In this document: one piece after another, positions 27,076 through 35,567 of the stretch
Numbering within the stretch: position 1 is the first letter of the stretch
Layout of the letters: the number at the start of each line of letters is the position of its first letter
Assembly: GCA_965230065.1 (NCBI GenBank)
Contig: OZ245942.1
Coordinates: forward strand, 6,510,001-6,574,000
Source of the DNA: G965230065 sp965230065
GTDB lineage: Bacteria; Bacteroidota; Bacteroidia; Cytophagales; Cyclobacteriaceae
Reading direction: 5' to 3'
Length of the DNA: 64,000 nucleotides
Translations under genes and position numbers: made by a program
Notes under the pieces: model-generated
What the model was told of the DNA's origin: nothing
What the model saw: the letters and a program-made list of their open reading frames with translations, nothing else
Databases searched by the model: none

Positions 27076-27109
27076 GCGGGTTGCGGGTTACCGGCAACCC
27101 GTAACCCGC
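27076..27109. repeat. Word-built hairpin (CGGGTT units)
   Basis: GCGGGTTGCGGGTT (27076-27089) pairs with AACCCGTAACCCGC (27096-27109) with a single wobble pair and a 6-base loop. Each arm holds two CGGGTT words. It sits between the holin-like gene and the creatininase gene, both minus strand. Confidence 0.7.
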
Positions 27110-27119
27110 TAACACATTC

Positions 27120-27458
27120 TTAATTTCCAGCAATAGCTTCAAATAAAGAAGTAACTATCGACAAAATCAGGCTGAAAGCCAAAGCCCACCAAAAATTGCT
27201 TACTAAAAAGCCAGAAATAAGGGCATCGGCCAGCAATATCATGAGCGCGTTGATGACCAGCAAAAACAAACCAAGCGTGACAATGGTTACAGGAATGGTA
27301 AGAATGACCAAAAGGGGTTTCAGGGTTACGTTCAATAAGGCAAGCAAGGCTGCCACAATCAGGGCTACCCAAAAACTTTCTACAGTTACACCGGGCAGCA
27401 GATAGGCAACCAGCATTACTGCCAATGCGGATAAGAGTAATTTGATAATCAAATTCAT
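27120..27458 (-). CDS. Phage-holin-4-like membrane protein
   Basis: 112 residues, almost all in four hydrophobic segments; matches the Phage_holin_4_2 (PF04020) pattern with PGVTVESFWVALIVAALLALLN and VNALMILLADALI. Despite its name the family is mostly chromosomal in non-phage contexts, with unknown role. No phage genes are nearby, so I do not read it as a lysis gene. The start at ATG 27458 is clear. Confidence 0.82.
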   Translation of the reverse strand: MNLIIKLLLSALAVMLVAYLLPGVTVESFWVALIVAALLALLNVTLKPLLVILTIPVTIVTLGLFLLVINALMILLADALISGFLVSNFWWALAFSLILSIVTSLFEAIAGN

Positions 27459-27521
27459 GGATTAGTTGTTAGGTTGATATATAAATTCATAATTACGCAT
27501 GAAAAAGGAAATTGTCAAACA

Positions 27522-27529
27522 TATTTTTG
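27522..27529 (+). promoter_or_regulatory. -7 element for the SDR gene
   Basis: TATTTTTG fits TAnnTTTG, about 55 bases before the ATG at 27584. No convincing -33 element was seen. Confidence 0.45.
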
Positions 27530-27583
27530 TTATACCTGGGTTAACTCATGAATCTCAACACTTGAAAAGCCGTATTCACCTTT

Positions 27584-28456
27584 ATGGAAGGAAAAATATG
27601 TTTGATAACCGGAGCTAACGCCGGCATTGGCGAAGCAACAGCCAGGGCACTCGCAAAAAAAGGCGCACACGTAGTAATGCTGTGCAGGGATTTACATAAA
27701 GCTGAAATTGCCCGGAAGAGCATACAACTATATTCTAAAAACGATAATATTGATATTTTGCTTGCTGATTTATCGAGCTTGCAGCAAACCAGGGATGTAG
27801 CAGCGCAATTTAATGAGCAATATCCCCGGCTCGATGTGCTTGTAAACAATGCGGGCGTATTGATGGGAAATAAGAGAAAGGTATCAGAAGATGGTTATGA
27901 AATGACTTTTGCCGTAAATCATCTGGCTGCTTTTCTACTTACCTACCTATTGATGGAAAGTCTGAAAAAAAGCGAATTTGCCCGTGTTGTTAATGTTTCA
28001 TCAGAAGCACACCGGTATGCTAACCTGGACCTGAATGATTTGCAACTGGAAGACAGCTACTCAGGGCTCAAAGCTTATTGTAACTCAAAGCTGTGCAATA
28101 TATTATTTACTCGTGAGCTGCACCACCGTTTTCAGGGCAAAGCCATTGTAACAAATGCTTACCATCCCGGCACCATCGGCTCTAATTTTGGTCGATATGC
28201 CGGGGGTATATTCAAATGGTTTTTTCAACTGGCAAAACCTTTTTTACAAACTCCTGAAAAAGGTGCCGAAACCGGCGTGTACCTCGCCTCTCACGAACAA
28301 GTCATACAATATAGCGGCGCATATTTTATCAAGAAAAAGAAGGTTGAGCCTACCAAAGTAGCCGCCAGTGCGTACAACGCAAAGCGCCTTTGGGAAATCA
28401 GTGAAGATTTATGTGGTGTGCGTTTTTTGACGGAAAAAGGGAAACTGCAAACCTAA
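27584..28456 (+). CDS. Short-chain dehydrogenase/reductase
   Basis: 290 residues, cytosolic. Rossmann cofactor motif ITGANAGIGEATA near 8-20; NNAGVLMGN; catalytic Ser in VNVSSEAH (about 140) and the Tyr-x-x-x-Lys in AYCNSKLCN. The order and length resemble retinol-dehydrogenase/WWOX-like SDRs that use NADP(H). The substrate is unknown. It is divergent from the holin-like gene and not in an operon. Confidence 0.9.
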   Translation: MEGKICLITGANAGIGEATARALAKKGAHVVMLCRDLHKAEIARKSIQLYSKNDNIDILLADLSSLQQTRDVAAQFNEQYPRLDVLVNNAGVLMGNKRKVSEDGYEMTFAVNHLAAFLLTYLLMESLKKSEFARVVNVSSEAHRYANLDLNDLQLEDSYSGLKAYCNSKLCNILFTRELHHRFQGKAIVTNAYHPGTIGSNFGRYAGGIFKWFFQLAKPFLQTPEKGAETGVYLASHEQVIQYSGAYFIKKKKVEPTKVAASAYNAKRLWEISEDLCGVRFLTEKGKLQT

Positions 28457-28581
28457 ACCACAGGAAAAAAATACAACAAATTCAATAAAGAGCAGGTTTG
28501 ATTAATTAAATTTGAAACATAATCGCATTTTATACAGATGCTATTTAAGGAAACAGTGAACACTTGTTATTTTCTTATTAT

Positions 28582-28776
28582 ATGGGCAAGAAAAAGATAA
28601 TGTTTCAATCCCTCGAAGAAATGGAAAGTGAAAGACAGGCTGAATTTCTCAAAATGAGTTATGAAGAACGTTGGGATAATTTACAAAAACTCGTGCTGAT
28701 AAATTTCTCCAGGTATACCGAAGATGTGGAAAATACTGAAGAAAGTCAAAAAGGCATTGTTTTGTCTAAAAAGTAA
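28582..28776 (+). CDS. Small partner of the nucleotidyltransferase
   Basis: 64 residues from the ATG at 28582; a longer frame starts at 28564. It is charged and helical (EEMESERQAEFLKMSYEERWDN), with no known domain that I recognise. Its stop codon TAA is directly followed by the ATG of the nucleotidyltransferase gene, so the two form an operon. The arrangement resembles a two-gene toxin-antitoxin or nucleotidyltransferase pair, but that is inference from layout only. Confidence 0.68.
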   Translation: MGKKKIMFQSLEEMESERQAEFLKMSYEERWDNLQKLVLINFSRYTEDVENTEESQKGIVLSKK

Positions 28777-29247
28777 ATGGATAGGTATGTTGAATATTAC
28801 TTGGACTTTATATCACTTCTCAATCAGCACGATGTAGCCTATCTTATGATTGGGGGCCATGCGGTAAATTTGCATGGATACGAAAGATATACTGGTGACC
28901 TTGATTTGTGGATAGACCCTACTCCTAATAATTCAAAAAAACTCATTAAAGCAATTGATGATTTCGGTTATGATACGAAGATTTTAGAAGGAGTTGACCT
29001 CAATAAAAAGTCTCCCATAAAATTATCTGAAGGAATGTATAAAATCGAGATATTGCCTAATTTACAGGGCGATTTTAGTTTTGAAGAGGCTTATAAACGT
29101 AGAAAAACAGTTAAAATAAAAGGGATACCAGTCAATGTTATCAATGTGAAAGATTTGATTAACAATAAAGAAAAATCTATGCGCATGAAAGATGCTGCTG
29201 ATGCCCATTACTTGAAAAATATCTTAAAGAATAAGAAGAAAAAGTGA
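28777..29247 (+). CDS. Minimal nucleotidyltransferase (DUF6036/AbiEii-like)
   Basis: 156 residues. The polymerase-beta-like motif is clear: LMIGGHAVNLHGYERYTGDLDLWID (GG.A and D.D), which binds the metal ions in nucleotidyltransferases of the DUF6036 and AbiEii groups. The tail is lysine-rich. Such proteins occur as toxins that modify tRNA or proteins, and in genes of unknown purpose. It follows the small partner with no gap and overlaps the start of the next gene by four bases (GTGA). Confidence 0.8.
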   Translation: MDRYVEYYLDFISLLNQHDVAYLMIGGHAVNLHGYERYTGDLDLWIDPTPNNSKKLIKAIDDFGYDTKILEGVDLNKKSPIKLSEGMYKIEILPNLQGDFSFEEAYKRRKTVKIKGIPVNVINVKDLINNKEKSMRMKDAADAHYLKNILKNKKKK

Positions 29248-30275
29248 AGCAATCAACCAACAATAATTCCAACAGTCAAATATACGATGTACTCATCATT
29301 GGCGCCGGGCCCTGCGGGCTTGCCTGCGGCATTGAAGCAAAAAAGCAAAATTTGTCTTATGCTATTCTGGACAAAGGCAATATTACAGAGTCTATCCGTC
29401 GGTACCCGGTCAATATGATTTTCTTTTCATCTGCCGAAATGATCTCTATTGGTGAAGTACCGTTTACTTCCCTCAATGTGCGTCCCAGTCGGGTAGAAGC
29501 CCTGAAATACTACCGGAAAGTGGTAGAGCATTTTGACCTGAATATTCATATTTTCACACAAGTGCAAAACATCGGGGGCAAAGACGGGCTTTTTGAACTG
29601 ACAACCAGCAAAGGCACCTACAAAGCCAGAAAAGTAGTATTGGCTATTGGCTACTACGACATACCCCGTCAACTCAATGTGCCGGGTGAAAACTTACCCC
29701 ACGTTACCAATTATTACAAAGAGCCTTACAAATACACCAAAACGAAAGCGACGGTAGTAGGCGGGGCAAATTCGGCCATCGAGACAGCGCTGGATTTATA
29801 TAGAAATGGGGCTGAGGTAACCATTGTACATATATTTGATGAATTGGACAAACGTGCCAAATACTGGATTGTGCCCGATTTGCAAAACCGCATTAAAAAA
29901 GGGGAAGTAAAGGCATATTTCCGTTCCAAGGTTACCAAAATCACCGAAGAGGCTGTGCATATCGTCAATATTGATACTAATGAGGAAACCATAATTCCTA
30001 CCGATTTTGTATTTCTGATGATTGGTTATCGGCCAGATGCCGAATTTATGACCAAATCGGGTATACAACTGGAGGGTGAAATGTTAATTCCTAAGATTAA
30101 CCCTGAAACCTATGAAAGTAATGTGCCGGGTATTTACCTGGCAGGCTCGGTAATTGGCGGGGAAGAAACAGCCAAAGTATTTATTGAAAATGGAAAACTG
30201 CACGCCCAGCCGGTAATGAAAGATATTCTGCTGAAAATACGTGAGGATAAAGCATCATTGTTATCTAAATCCTAA
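29244..30275 (+). CDS. ypdA: YpdA-family bacillithiol disulfide reductase
   Basis: 343 residues, cytosolic FAD/NAD(P)H oxidoreductase. FAD motif VLIIGAGPCGLACG near 15-28; NAD(P)H motif VVGGANSAIETALDLYRNGAEV near 172-190; closing GIYLAGSV. There is no CxxC redox pair of thioredoxin-reductase type, as expected for YpdA. It should reduce bacillithiol disulfide using NADPH. The GTG start overlaps the TGA stop of the nucleotidyltransferase, so it is probably translated with it, an odd pairing. Confidence 0.9.
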   Translation: MKQSTNNNSNSQIYDVLIIGAGPCGLACGIEAKKQNLSYAILDKGNITESIRRYPVNMIFFSSAEMISIGEVPFTSLNVRPSRVEALKYYRKVVEHFDLNIHIFTQVQNIGGKDGLFELTTSKGTYKARKVVLAIGYYDIPRQLNVPGENLPHVTNYYKEPYKYTKTKATVVGGANSAIETALDLYRNGAEVTIVHIFDELDKRAKYWIVPDLQNRIKKGEVKAYFRSKVTKITEEAVHIVNIDTNEETIIPTDFVFLMIGYRPDAEFMTKSGIQLEGEMLIPKINPETYESNVPGIYLAGSVIGGEETAKVFIENGKLHAQPVMKDILLKIREDKASLLSKS

Positions 30276-30373
30276 GCCCTAAACCCGAAACAAAAAAGAA
30301 TATTCAGTTTATTAAATTCAAAATTTTGAGGTTTTGACATTGTTTAGGGGTTAGGAATTAAAAATTAGGATTT
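30267..30373. repeat. Word-built inverted repeat (CCTAA units) after ypdA
   Basis: CCTAAGCCCTAAAC (30271-30284) pairs with GTTTAGGGGTTAGG (30342-30355), 13 of 14 bases; outside it AAATCCTA (30267-30274) pairs with TAGGATTT (30366-30373). The word CCTAA/CCCTAA repeats in each arm. The left arm overlaps the ypdA stop codon (30273-30275). A loop of about 57 bases is AT-rich. Confidence 0.65.
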
Positions 30374-30383
30374 CAAAAAATAT

Positions 30384-31679
30384 ATGCACCTGATAGACCC
30401 ATATTATACAGTTATCTCGATTTCGCTCATCCTGATACTGTCTTATATTTTCAACCTGATTTCAGCTAAAACCAACATTCCCAGCGTATTATTGCTGATT
30501 TTGTTGGGTATTTTTATCAATCAGTTGGCTACATGGTTTGATATTCAAACCGGGGAAACCCTCTTTAGTATTCTTGAAATCCTGGGCATAGTGGGCTTGA
30601 TTATGATTGTACTGGAAGCAGCCCTTGACCTGGAACTCAGACGGGAGCGATGGCCCATCATCTGGAAATCATTCTTAGTAGCTTTGTTAGGGCTTGTGCT
30701 CTCAGCCTTGACATGTGCTTACTTATTTCAGGTTTTTCTGGAAATTGAAGATTTTTTCACGGCATTGGTGTATGCAGTTCCTTTGTCTATTTTAAGCAGT
30801 GCCATTATCATCCCCAGTGTGGGTGGTTTAGAGCATGATAAGCAGGAATTCATGGTGTACGAAGGCACATTTTCTGATATCCTCGGCATTATGTTTTTTT
30901 ATTTTTTATTAGGAAATGCTGATGCTACCCAAAAATCCGCCATATTTTTTGACGTTACCGGCAATATCCTTATTACCATTGTATTATCTGTAGTTGTAAG
31001 CTTTGCACTGGTTCTGATTTTCCAGAAACTGGAAACCAAAGTTAAGCTCTTCCTGCTCATTGCGGTACTTCTATTGCTATATTCTATCGGTAAATTATTC
31101 CACCTTTCTTCACTACTGATTATCCTGGTTTTTGGACTTGTGCTGAATAACCACCGGCTTTTCTTTCGGGGTTTTATGAAAAAATGGATTGATACCCGGG
31201 CCCTGTACGGCGTTCTTCATAATTTCCGTTTGGTTACTATGGAATCGGCTTTTGTGATGCGTACATTTTTCTTTGTCATTTTTGGGGTTACGATCACTGT
31301 TGGCTCCCTCTTGGATTACACTGTTGCCGTTATCAGTTTGATTTTGGTGGTAATATTTCTCTTTATCCGTTTTGTTTTGCTCAAATTAATTGTAAGAAAA
31401 GACATTTTACCCCAACTTTTTATTGCACCCCGCGGACTCATTACTATTCTTTTGTTTTTTAGTATTCCTGCCGAAATGCAGGTAGAAAGTTTTGATTCCG
31501 GTATTTTGCTGTACGTTGTGCTCATCACCAGCTTTGCCATGACCCTGGCCCTGGTACTTGGGGGTAAAAAAATACAGCCTTATGATGATTTTGCCGAAGA
31601 TTACTGGGAACAGGTAGATGATGAAATTAACACCATTCCCACACGGGAAAAACAGGCTATGGAAGAAAAAGATAAATAG
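30384..31679 (+). CDS. CPA1-type cation:proton antiporter
   Basis: 431 residues with about 12 membrane segments. The pore motif typical of Na+/H+ exchangers is visible near EGTFSDILGIMFFYFL, with the conserved Asp in FSDILG. A charged C-terminus (DDFAEDYWEQVDDEI) is cytosolic. It exchanges Na+ or K+ for H+ at the inner membrane, helping control of pH and salt. No clear operon partner; the intergenic hairpin at 31686 follows it. Confidence 0.88.
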   Translation: MHLIDPYYTVISISLILILSYIFNLISAKTNIPSVLLLILLGIFINQLATWFDIQTGETLFSILEILGIVGLIMIVLEAALDLELRRERWPIIWKSFLVALLGLVLSALTCAYLFQVFLEIEDFFTALVYAVPLSILSSAIIIPSVGGLEHDKQEFMVYEGTFSDILGIMFFYFLLGNADATQKSAIFFDVTGNILITIVLSVVVSFALVLIFQKLETKVKLFLLIAVLLLLYSIGKLFHLSSLLIILVFGLVLNNHRLFFRGFMKKWIDTRALYGVLHNFRLVTMESAFVMRTFFFVIFGVTITVGSLLDYTVAVISLILVVIFLFIRFVLLKLIVRKDILPQLFIAPRGLITILLFFSIPAEMQVESFDSGILLYVVLITSFAMTLALVLGGKKIQPYDDFAEDYWEQVDDEINTIPTREKQAMEEKDK

Positions 31680-31685
31680 CAGAGA

Positions 31686-31732
31686 GCAAAGGGCATAGGG
31701 CAAGGAAACTTTGTCCCTATGCCCCTTGCCCT
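31686..31732. repeat. Word-built hairpin (AGGGCA units)
   Basis: GCAAAGGGCATAGGG (31686-31700) pairs with CCCTATGCCCCTTGC (31715-31729) with one mismatch; the word AGGGCA also allows an alternative pairing of 31697-31705 with 31724-31732. It lies just past the antiporter stop and may act as a terminator, though a T-run is missing. Confidence 0.65.
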
Positions 31733-31816
31733 AAAAATTTACCCTCCCCCACACAAACCCTTGACTGAATCCCAAGGAAGCGTTATCATTACACCGGATT
31801 AAAACATGAATGAAAA

Positions 31817-33214
31817 GTGGAGAATAGTATCGTAATTCTGGGAGCAGGGGAAAGTGGCGTTGGCGCTGCCCTTTTGGCACAATCAAGAGGTTATGATGTT
31901 TTTGTATCTGATGCCGGAGCTATACAAGTGGAAGCACAGAATACATTGCAAAAGGCCGGGATACCTTTTGAAAGCGGGCAGCATACTGATAAAAAAATCC
32001 TGGCTGCCAATGAAGTAATCAAAAGTCCGGGCATTCCCGATACGGCGGCGATAGTGCAACGGCTGCATGCCCAAAACACCTCGATTATTTCTGATATTGA
32101 ATTTGCTGCCCGGCATACCCATGCCGAACTCATCCTGATTTCAGGCACAAACGGGAAAACTACCACGAGCTTGCTAACTTATCATTTGCTAAAAACAGCA
32201 GGCTTCAATGTGGGCTTAGCAGGGAACGTAGGTATTAGCTTTGCCCGGCAGGTATTAGAAAATAGCTTCGATTATTATGTGCTGGAAATCAGCAGTTTTC
32301 AGCTAGACACCATGTTTGCCACCAAAGCTAAAATAGCGGTGCTGCTCAACATTACCCCCGACCACCTGGACCGGTACAACTACAACCTTAAAAACTACAT
32401 ACAGTCTAAGTTCAGGATTGTGCAAAACATGGATGAAAACGGGTACTTTATCTATTTTGCCGATGATAAAAATATCCGGAACCATCTGCACGGAAAACCC
32501 GGCTTTCACCGGAATATTCAGGCAAAACAGCTTCCCGTATCCTTGCAACAAAACGCAGAAAGCCAGGCAGCAGGCCGTTTGTCAGAAGAATCCTTTGTTT
32601 TAATTGTGCCTGGCCAGGAAGCCGAAACCAAAATTCCTTTGGAAAAATCTCCTTTGCCCGGTAAACATAATCAGGTAAATGCGTTGTCAGCCATGTTGGC
32701 AGCAAAAACCCTCGGAGTATCCGACGACATCATCGTGGCCGGACTGGAAAGTTTTTCCAACGTTTCGCACCGGATGGAACCTGCCGGAGAGATAAAGGGA
32801 GTGCGTTTCATCAACGACTCCAAGGCTACCAATGTAGATGCCGTCTTTTATGCTTTGGAAGGTATTTCCTGTAACGCTGACAAACCCAATGTGATTTGGA
32901 TTGCCGGAGGTATTGACAAAGGCAACAATTATGATCAGCTAATGTCTTTGGTAAGCGCGAAAGTGAAGGCTTTGATATGCCTGGGAACAGACAGCACACG
33001 ATTGATCAACAACTTCAGGGCTACCGTGCCGCAAATGACAGAGGCTGTTACCATGGAGAAAGCGGTTGAAAAAGCTTTAGGGCTTGCTACCCCGGGAGAT
33101 GTAGTGTTATTGTCCCCGGCTTGTTCCAGCTTTGATCTTTTTAAGAATTACGAAGACCGGGGAGATCAATTTAAAGCTGTGGTACAGCGGCTTATGCTTC
33201 AACATCAAAACTAA
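31817..33214 (+). CDS. murD: UDP-N-acetylmuramoyl-L-alanine--D-glutamate ligase MurD
   Basis: 465 residues, starting at a GTG at 31817 (no in-frame ATG fits; the conserved start is IVILGAGESGVGAALLA). ATP-binding motif ISGTNGKTTTS near 110-121; other Mur ligase marks include LEISSFQLD and HRMEPAGEIKG, FINDSKATN. It adds D-Glu to the muramoyl peptide in the cytoplasm. It is followed 6 bases later by murC. The usual ftsW and murG genes do not lie between them. Confidence 0.94.
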   Translation: MENSIVILGAGESGVGAALLAQSRGYDVFVSDAGAIQVEAQNTLQKAGIPFESGQHTDKKILAANEVIKSPGIPDTAAIVQRLHAQNTSIISDIEFAARHTHAELILISGTNGKTTTSLLTYHLLKTAGFNVGLAGNVGISFARQVLENSFDYYVLEISSFQLDTMFATKAKIAVLLNITPDHLDRYNYNLKNYIQSKFRIVQNMDENGYFIYFADDKNIRNHLHGKPGFHRNIQAKQLPVSLQQNAESQAAGRLSEESFVLIVPGQEAETKIPLEKSPLPGKHNQVNALSAMLAAKTLGVSDDIIVAGLESFSNVSHRMEPAGEIKGVRFINDSKATNVDAVFYALEGISCNADKPNVIWIAGGIDKGNNYDQLMSLVSAKVKALICLGTDSTRLINNFRATVPQMTEAVTMEKAVEKALGLATPGDVVLLSPACSSFDLFKNYEDRGDQFKAVVQRLMLQHQN

Positions 33215-33220
33215 CAGGCA

Positions 33221-34621
33221 TTGCAAACTCAAATTAACCTTTCGGCTATTCGGAATGTATACTTTTTGGGAATCGGCGGCATTGGCATGAGCGCGCTGGC
33301 CCGCTGGTTTCATTTACAGGGCTGCTGGGTAGGCGGTTATGACCTCACTCCTACCCCACTTACGGCTGCCCTGCAAAAAGAAGGTATTTCAGTACATTTC
33401 TCTGACGGTCCGTCGCAAATTCCGGATAAAGTCTTAGAAGAAAAAGACGCTACACTCGTGGTGTTTACCCCGGCTATTCCCAAAAACCACCGGGAATATC
33501 TTTATTTACAAAAAGAAGGCTTTACCATTTATAAAAGAGCTCAGGTACTGGGCAGTATCACCAAAGACTATTTCACCATCGCCATTGGGGGAACGCATGG
33601 CAAAACAAGTACGACGGCCATTTTAGCGCATCTTTTGAAAGATTCCCAAAAAAATTGCACGGCCTTTATCGGAGGAATTGTAAAAAACTATGAAAGTAAC
33701 CTGATCGCGGGAAAAGGAAACGAGCAGCTTGTTGTAACAGAGGCGGATGAATTTGACCGCTCTTTTCTGAACCTCCATCCCAATGTTTGCATCCTGACTT
33801 CCATAGATGCCGACCACCTGGATATTTACGGACAGGATGATGAAGTAAAAGCGGCTTTTGCCAGTTTCGTGGAACAATGTGTGCCCGATGGCACAGCCAT
33901 TTTACAAAAGGAAGTATTTGACCGCTTACAAAATTTATCCCGTGAAGACCTGCACCTGTTATCTTACGGGCTGGAAAAAGGGGATTTTCACGCTTCCCAA
34001 CTACATTTCAAAATTGAAGACAGCCGTCCGTGTTTCATTTTTGATGTAGAATATCCAGAGGGGAAAATAGAAAACTGCCGTTTGTATACCCCCGGATTCC
34101 ATAATGTGGAAAATGCGATTGCTGCGATTGCTGCCGCTTTGCATACCGGCCTGGCACCTGATAAAATCAAAAAAGCCCTGGCAACATTTGAGGGCGTAAA
34201 ACGGCGTTTTGAGTATATTTTGACCGAACCCCTTATTTTTATTGACGATTACGCCCATCATCCTACGGAGATTCAGGCTTTGTTACAATCGGTAAGAGCC
34301 ATCTATCCTGATAAAAAAATCACGGCCATTTTCCAGCCCCATTTGTATTCACGTACCCGGGATTTTGCCGATGGTTTTGCTGAAAGCCTCTCCCTGGCCG
34401 ATGAGTTGATTTTACTGCCCATTTACCCGGCCAGGGAGTTGCCTATCGAGGGAATTTCATCTGAAAGTATTCTTCAGAAAGTAAACACCAACGCGGCTAT
34501 TTGTACGAAGGAAAACCTCCTGAACAAACTGGCACAAATGGATATAGAAATACTATTGACAGTAGGTGCCGGGGATATTGACCAGTTGGTAAACCCCATT
34601 AGGGAATTTCTAAAAAAGTAG
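33221..34621 (+). CDS. murC: UDP-N-acetylmuramate--L-alanine ligase MurC
   Basis: 466 residues from a TTG start at 33221. Marks of MurC: FLGIGGIGMSALARW near 13-27, GGTHGKTSTTA near 124, DDYAHHPTEI, and FQPHLYSRT. It joins L-Ala to UDP-MurNAc, the step before MurD. It runs into a convergent murI gene, the stop codons only 13 bases apart. Together with murD it makes a small peptidoglycan precursor unit outside a complete dcw cluster. Confidence 0.95.
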   Translation: MQTQINLSAIRNVYFLGIGGIGMSALARWFHLQGCWVGGYDLTPTPLTAALQKEGISVHFSDGPSQIPDKVLEEKDATLVVFTPAIPKNHREYLYLQKEGFTIYKRAQVLGSITKDYFTIAIGGTHGKTSTTAILAHLLKDSQKNCTAFIGGIVKNYESNLIAGKGNEQLVVTEADEFDRSFLNLHPNVCILTSIDADHLDIYGQDDEVKAAFASFVEQCVPDGTAILQKEVFDRLQNLSREDLHLLSYGLEKGDFHASQLHFKIEDSRPCFIFDVEYPEGKIENCRLYTPGFHNVENAIAAIAAALHTGLAPDKIKKALATFEGVKRRFEYILTEPLIFIDDYAHHPTEIQALLQSVRAIYPDKKITAIFQPHLYSRTRDFADGFAESLSLADELILLPIYPARELPIEGISSESILQKVNTNAAICTKENLLNKLAQMDIEILLTVGAGDIDQLVNPIREFLKK

Positions 34622-34634
34622 TAAAAGCATTTTT

Positions 34635-35414
34635 TTATAATTTCACTGCTATTTCCGGATTAATTTGCCTAATAATATGCTTCAACGAAATGGTATTTCC
34701 AGTATCATGAAAATGATAAGATGGGGGCTGTCCATCAGATGACAATAGTTGTTTATCTGATAATACCCGTTGCGTTTGTAAAGCAACCGCCCCGGCTGGG
34801 TCTACGATGGTTACTTTATCCCCTGTAATTCTTCCAATAACCGAACGCAAAAACGGATAATGTGTACATCCCAACACCAGATGGTCCACCCCTTTTTCCA
34901 GCATGGGCTCTATGTACTTCCTCAACAGGGTTTCTGCTTCTGCTGTGTCAGCTTTTCCTGCCTCTACTACTTCCACCAGCCCATGGCCAATTTTCACCAT
35001 TACTTCTACATGGCTGGCAAATTTATTTGAAGTGCTCTGGAATAACTTCCCTTGTACCGTACCCTGGGTAGCCAGCACACCCACTTTTCCGGTTTTTGAA
35101 TGTAAAGCCGCCGGTTTGATGGCTGGTTCCATGCCCACAAAAGGAATATCATACTTGCTTCTCAAAGTGTCAATAGCTGCCGCCGTAGCCGTATTGCAAG
35201 CCACCACAATGAGTTTGCATTGGTGGGATAATAAAAATTCAACATTTTTTTCACACAATGCAATGATTTCTGTTTCAGGGCGGGGTCCGTACGGACAATG
35301 CGCCGTATCTGCCAGGTAAACAATAGGTTCTAATGGCAGCACCTTCACCAGTTCCTGCCAAACAGAAAGGCCGCCTACGCCCGAATCAAATATGCCGATG
35401 GGTTGGTTATTCAC
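34635..35414 (-). CDS. murI: Glutamate racemase MurI
   Basis: 259 residues from a GTG at 35414. Signature GIFDSGVGGLSV near 7-18; the two catalytic cysteines are in VVACNTATA (about 73) and LGCTHYP (about 184). It makes D-glutamate, the substrate of MurD, which is encoded across from it. The convergent end with murC is short and lacks a visible terminator. Confidence 0.94.
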   Translation of the reverse strand: MNNQPIGIFDSGVGGLSVWQELVKVLPLEPIVYLADTAHCPYGPRPETEIIALCEKNVEFLLSHQCKLIVVACNTATAAAIDTLRSKYDIPFVGMEPAIKPAALHSKTGKVGVLATQGTVQGKLFQSTSNKFASHVEVMVKIGHGLVEVVEAGKADTAEAETLLRKYIEPMLEKGVDHLVLGCTHYPFLRSVIGRITGDKVTIVDPAGAVALQTQRVLSDKQLLSSDGQPPSYHFHDTGNTISLKHIIRQINPEIAVKL

Positions 35415-35480
35415 TATCTGTAATCGTAACGTTGTATATGCTTAACTTGCTCAACCTTAGTGCCAACTTAGTAACCCAAT

Positions 35481-35545
35481 AGACTTCAGGAGTTTTGGAT
35501 AATATAGTTTCTTTCCAGCATTGATTCCGAAAACTTCCGAAGTCT
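35481..35545. repeat. Imperfect 19-bp inverted repeat before murI
   Basis: AGACTTCAGGAGTTTTGGA (35481-35499) pairs with 35527-35545 (CCGAAAACTTCCGAAGTCT), 16 of 19 bases. It lies in the gap between the smc stop and the murI start, both minus strand, and may end smc transcription. Confidence 0.55.
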
Positions 35546-35567
35546 TCAACAAATTTCATATTCTACA

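Noticed and set aside
27120..27458. Prophage or lysis module
   Set aside because: Only a holin-4-like membrane protein is present; no other phage genes, and the family is common in chromosomes.
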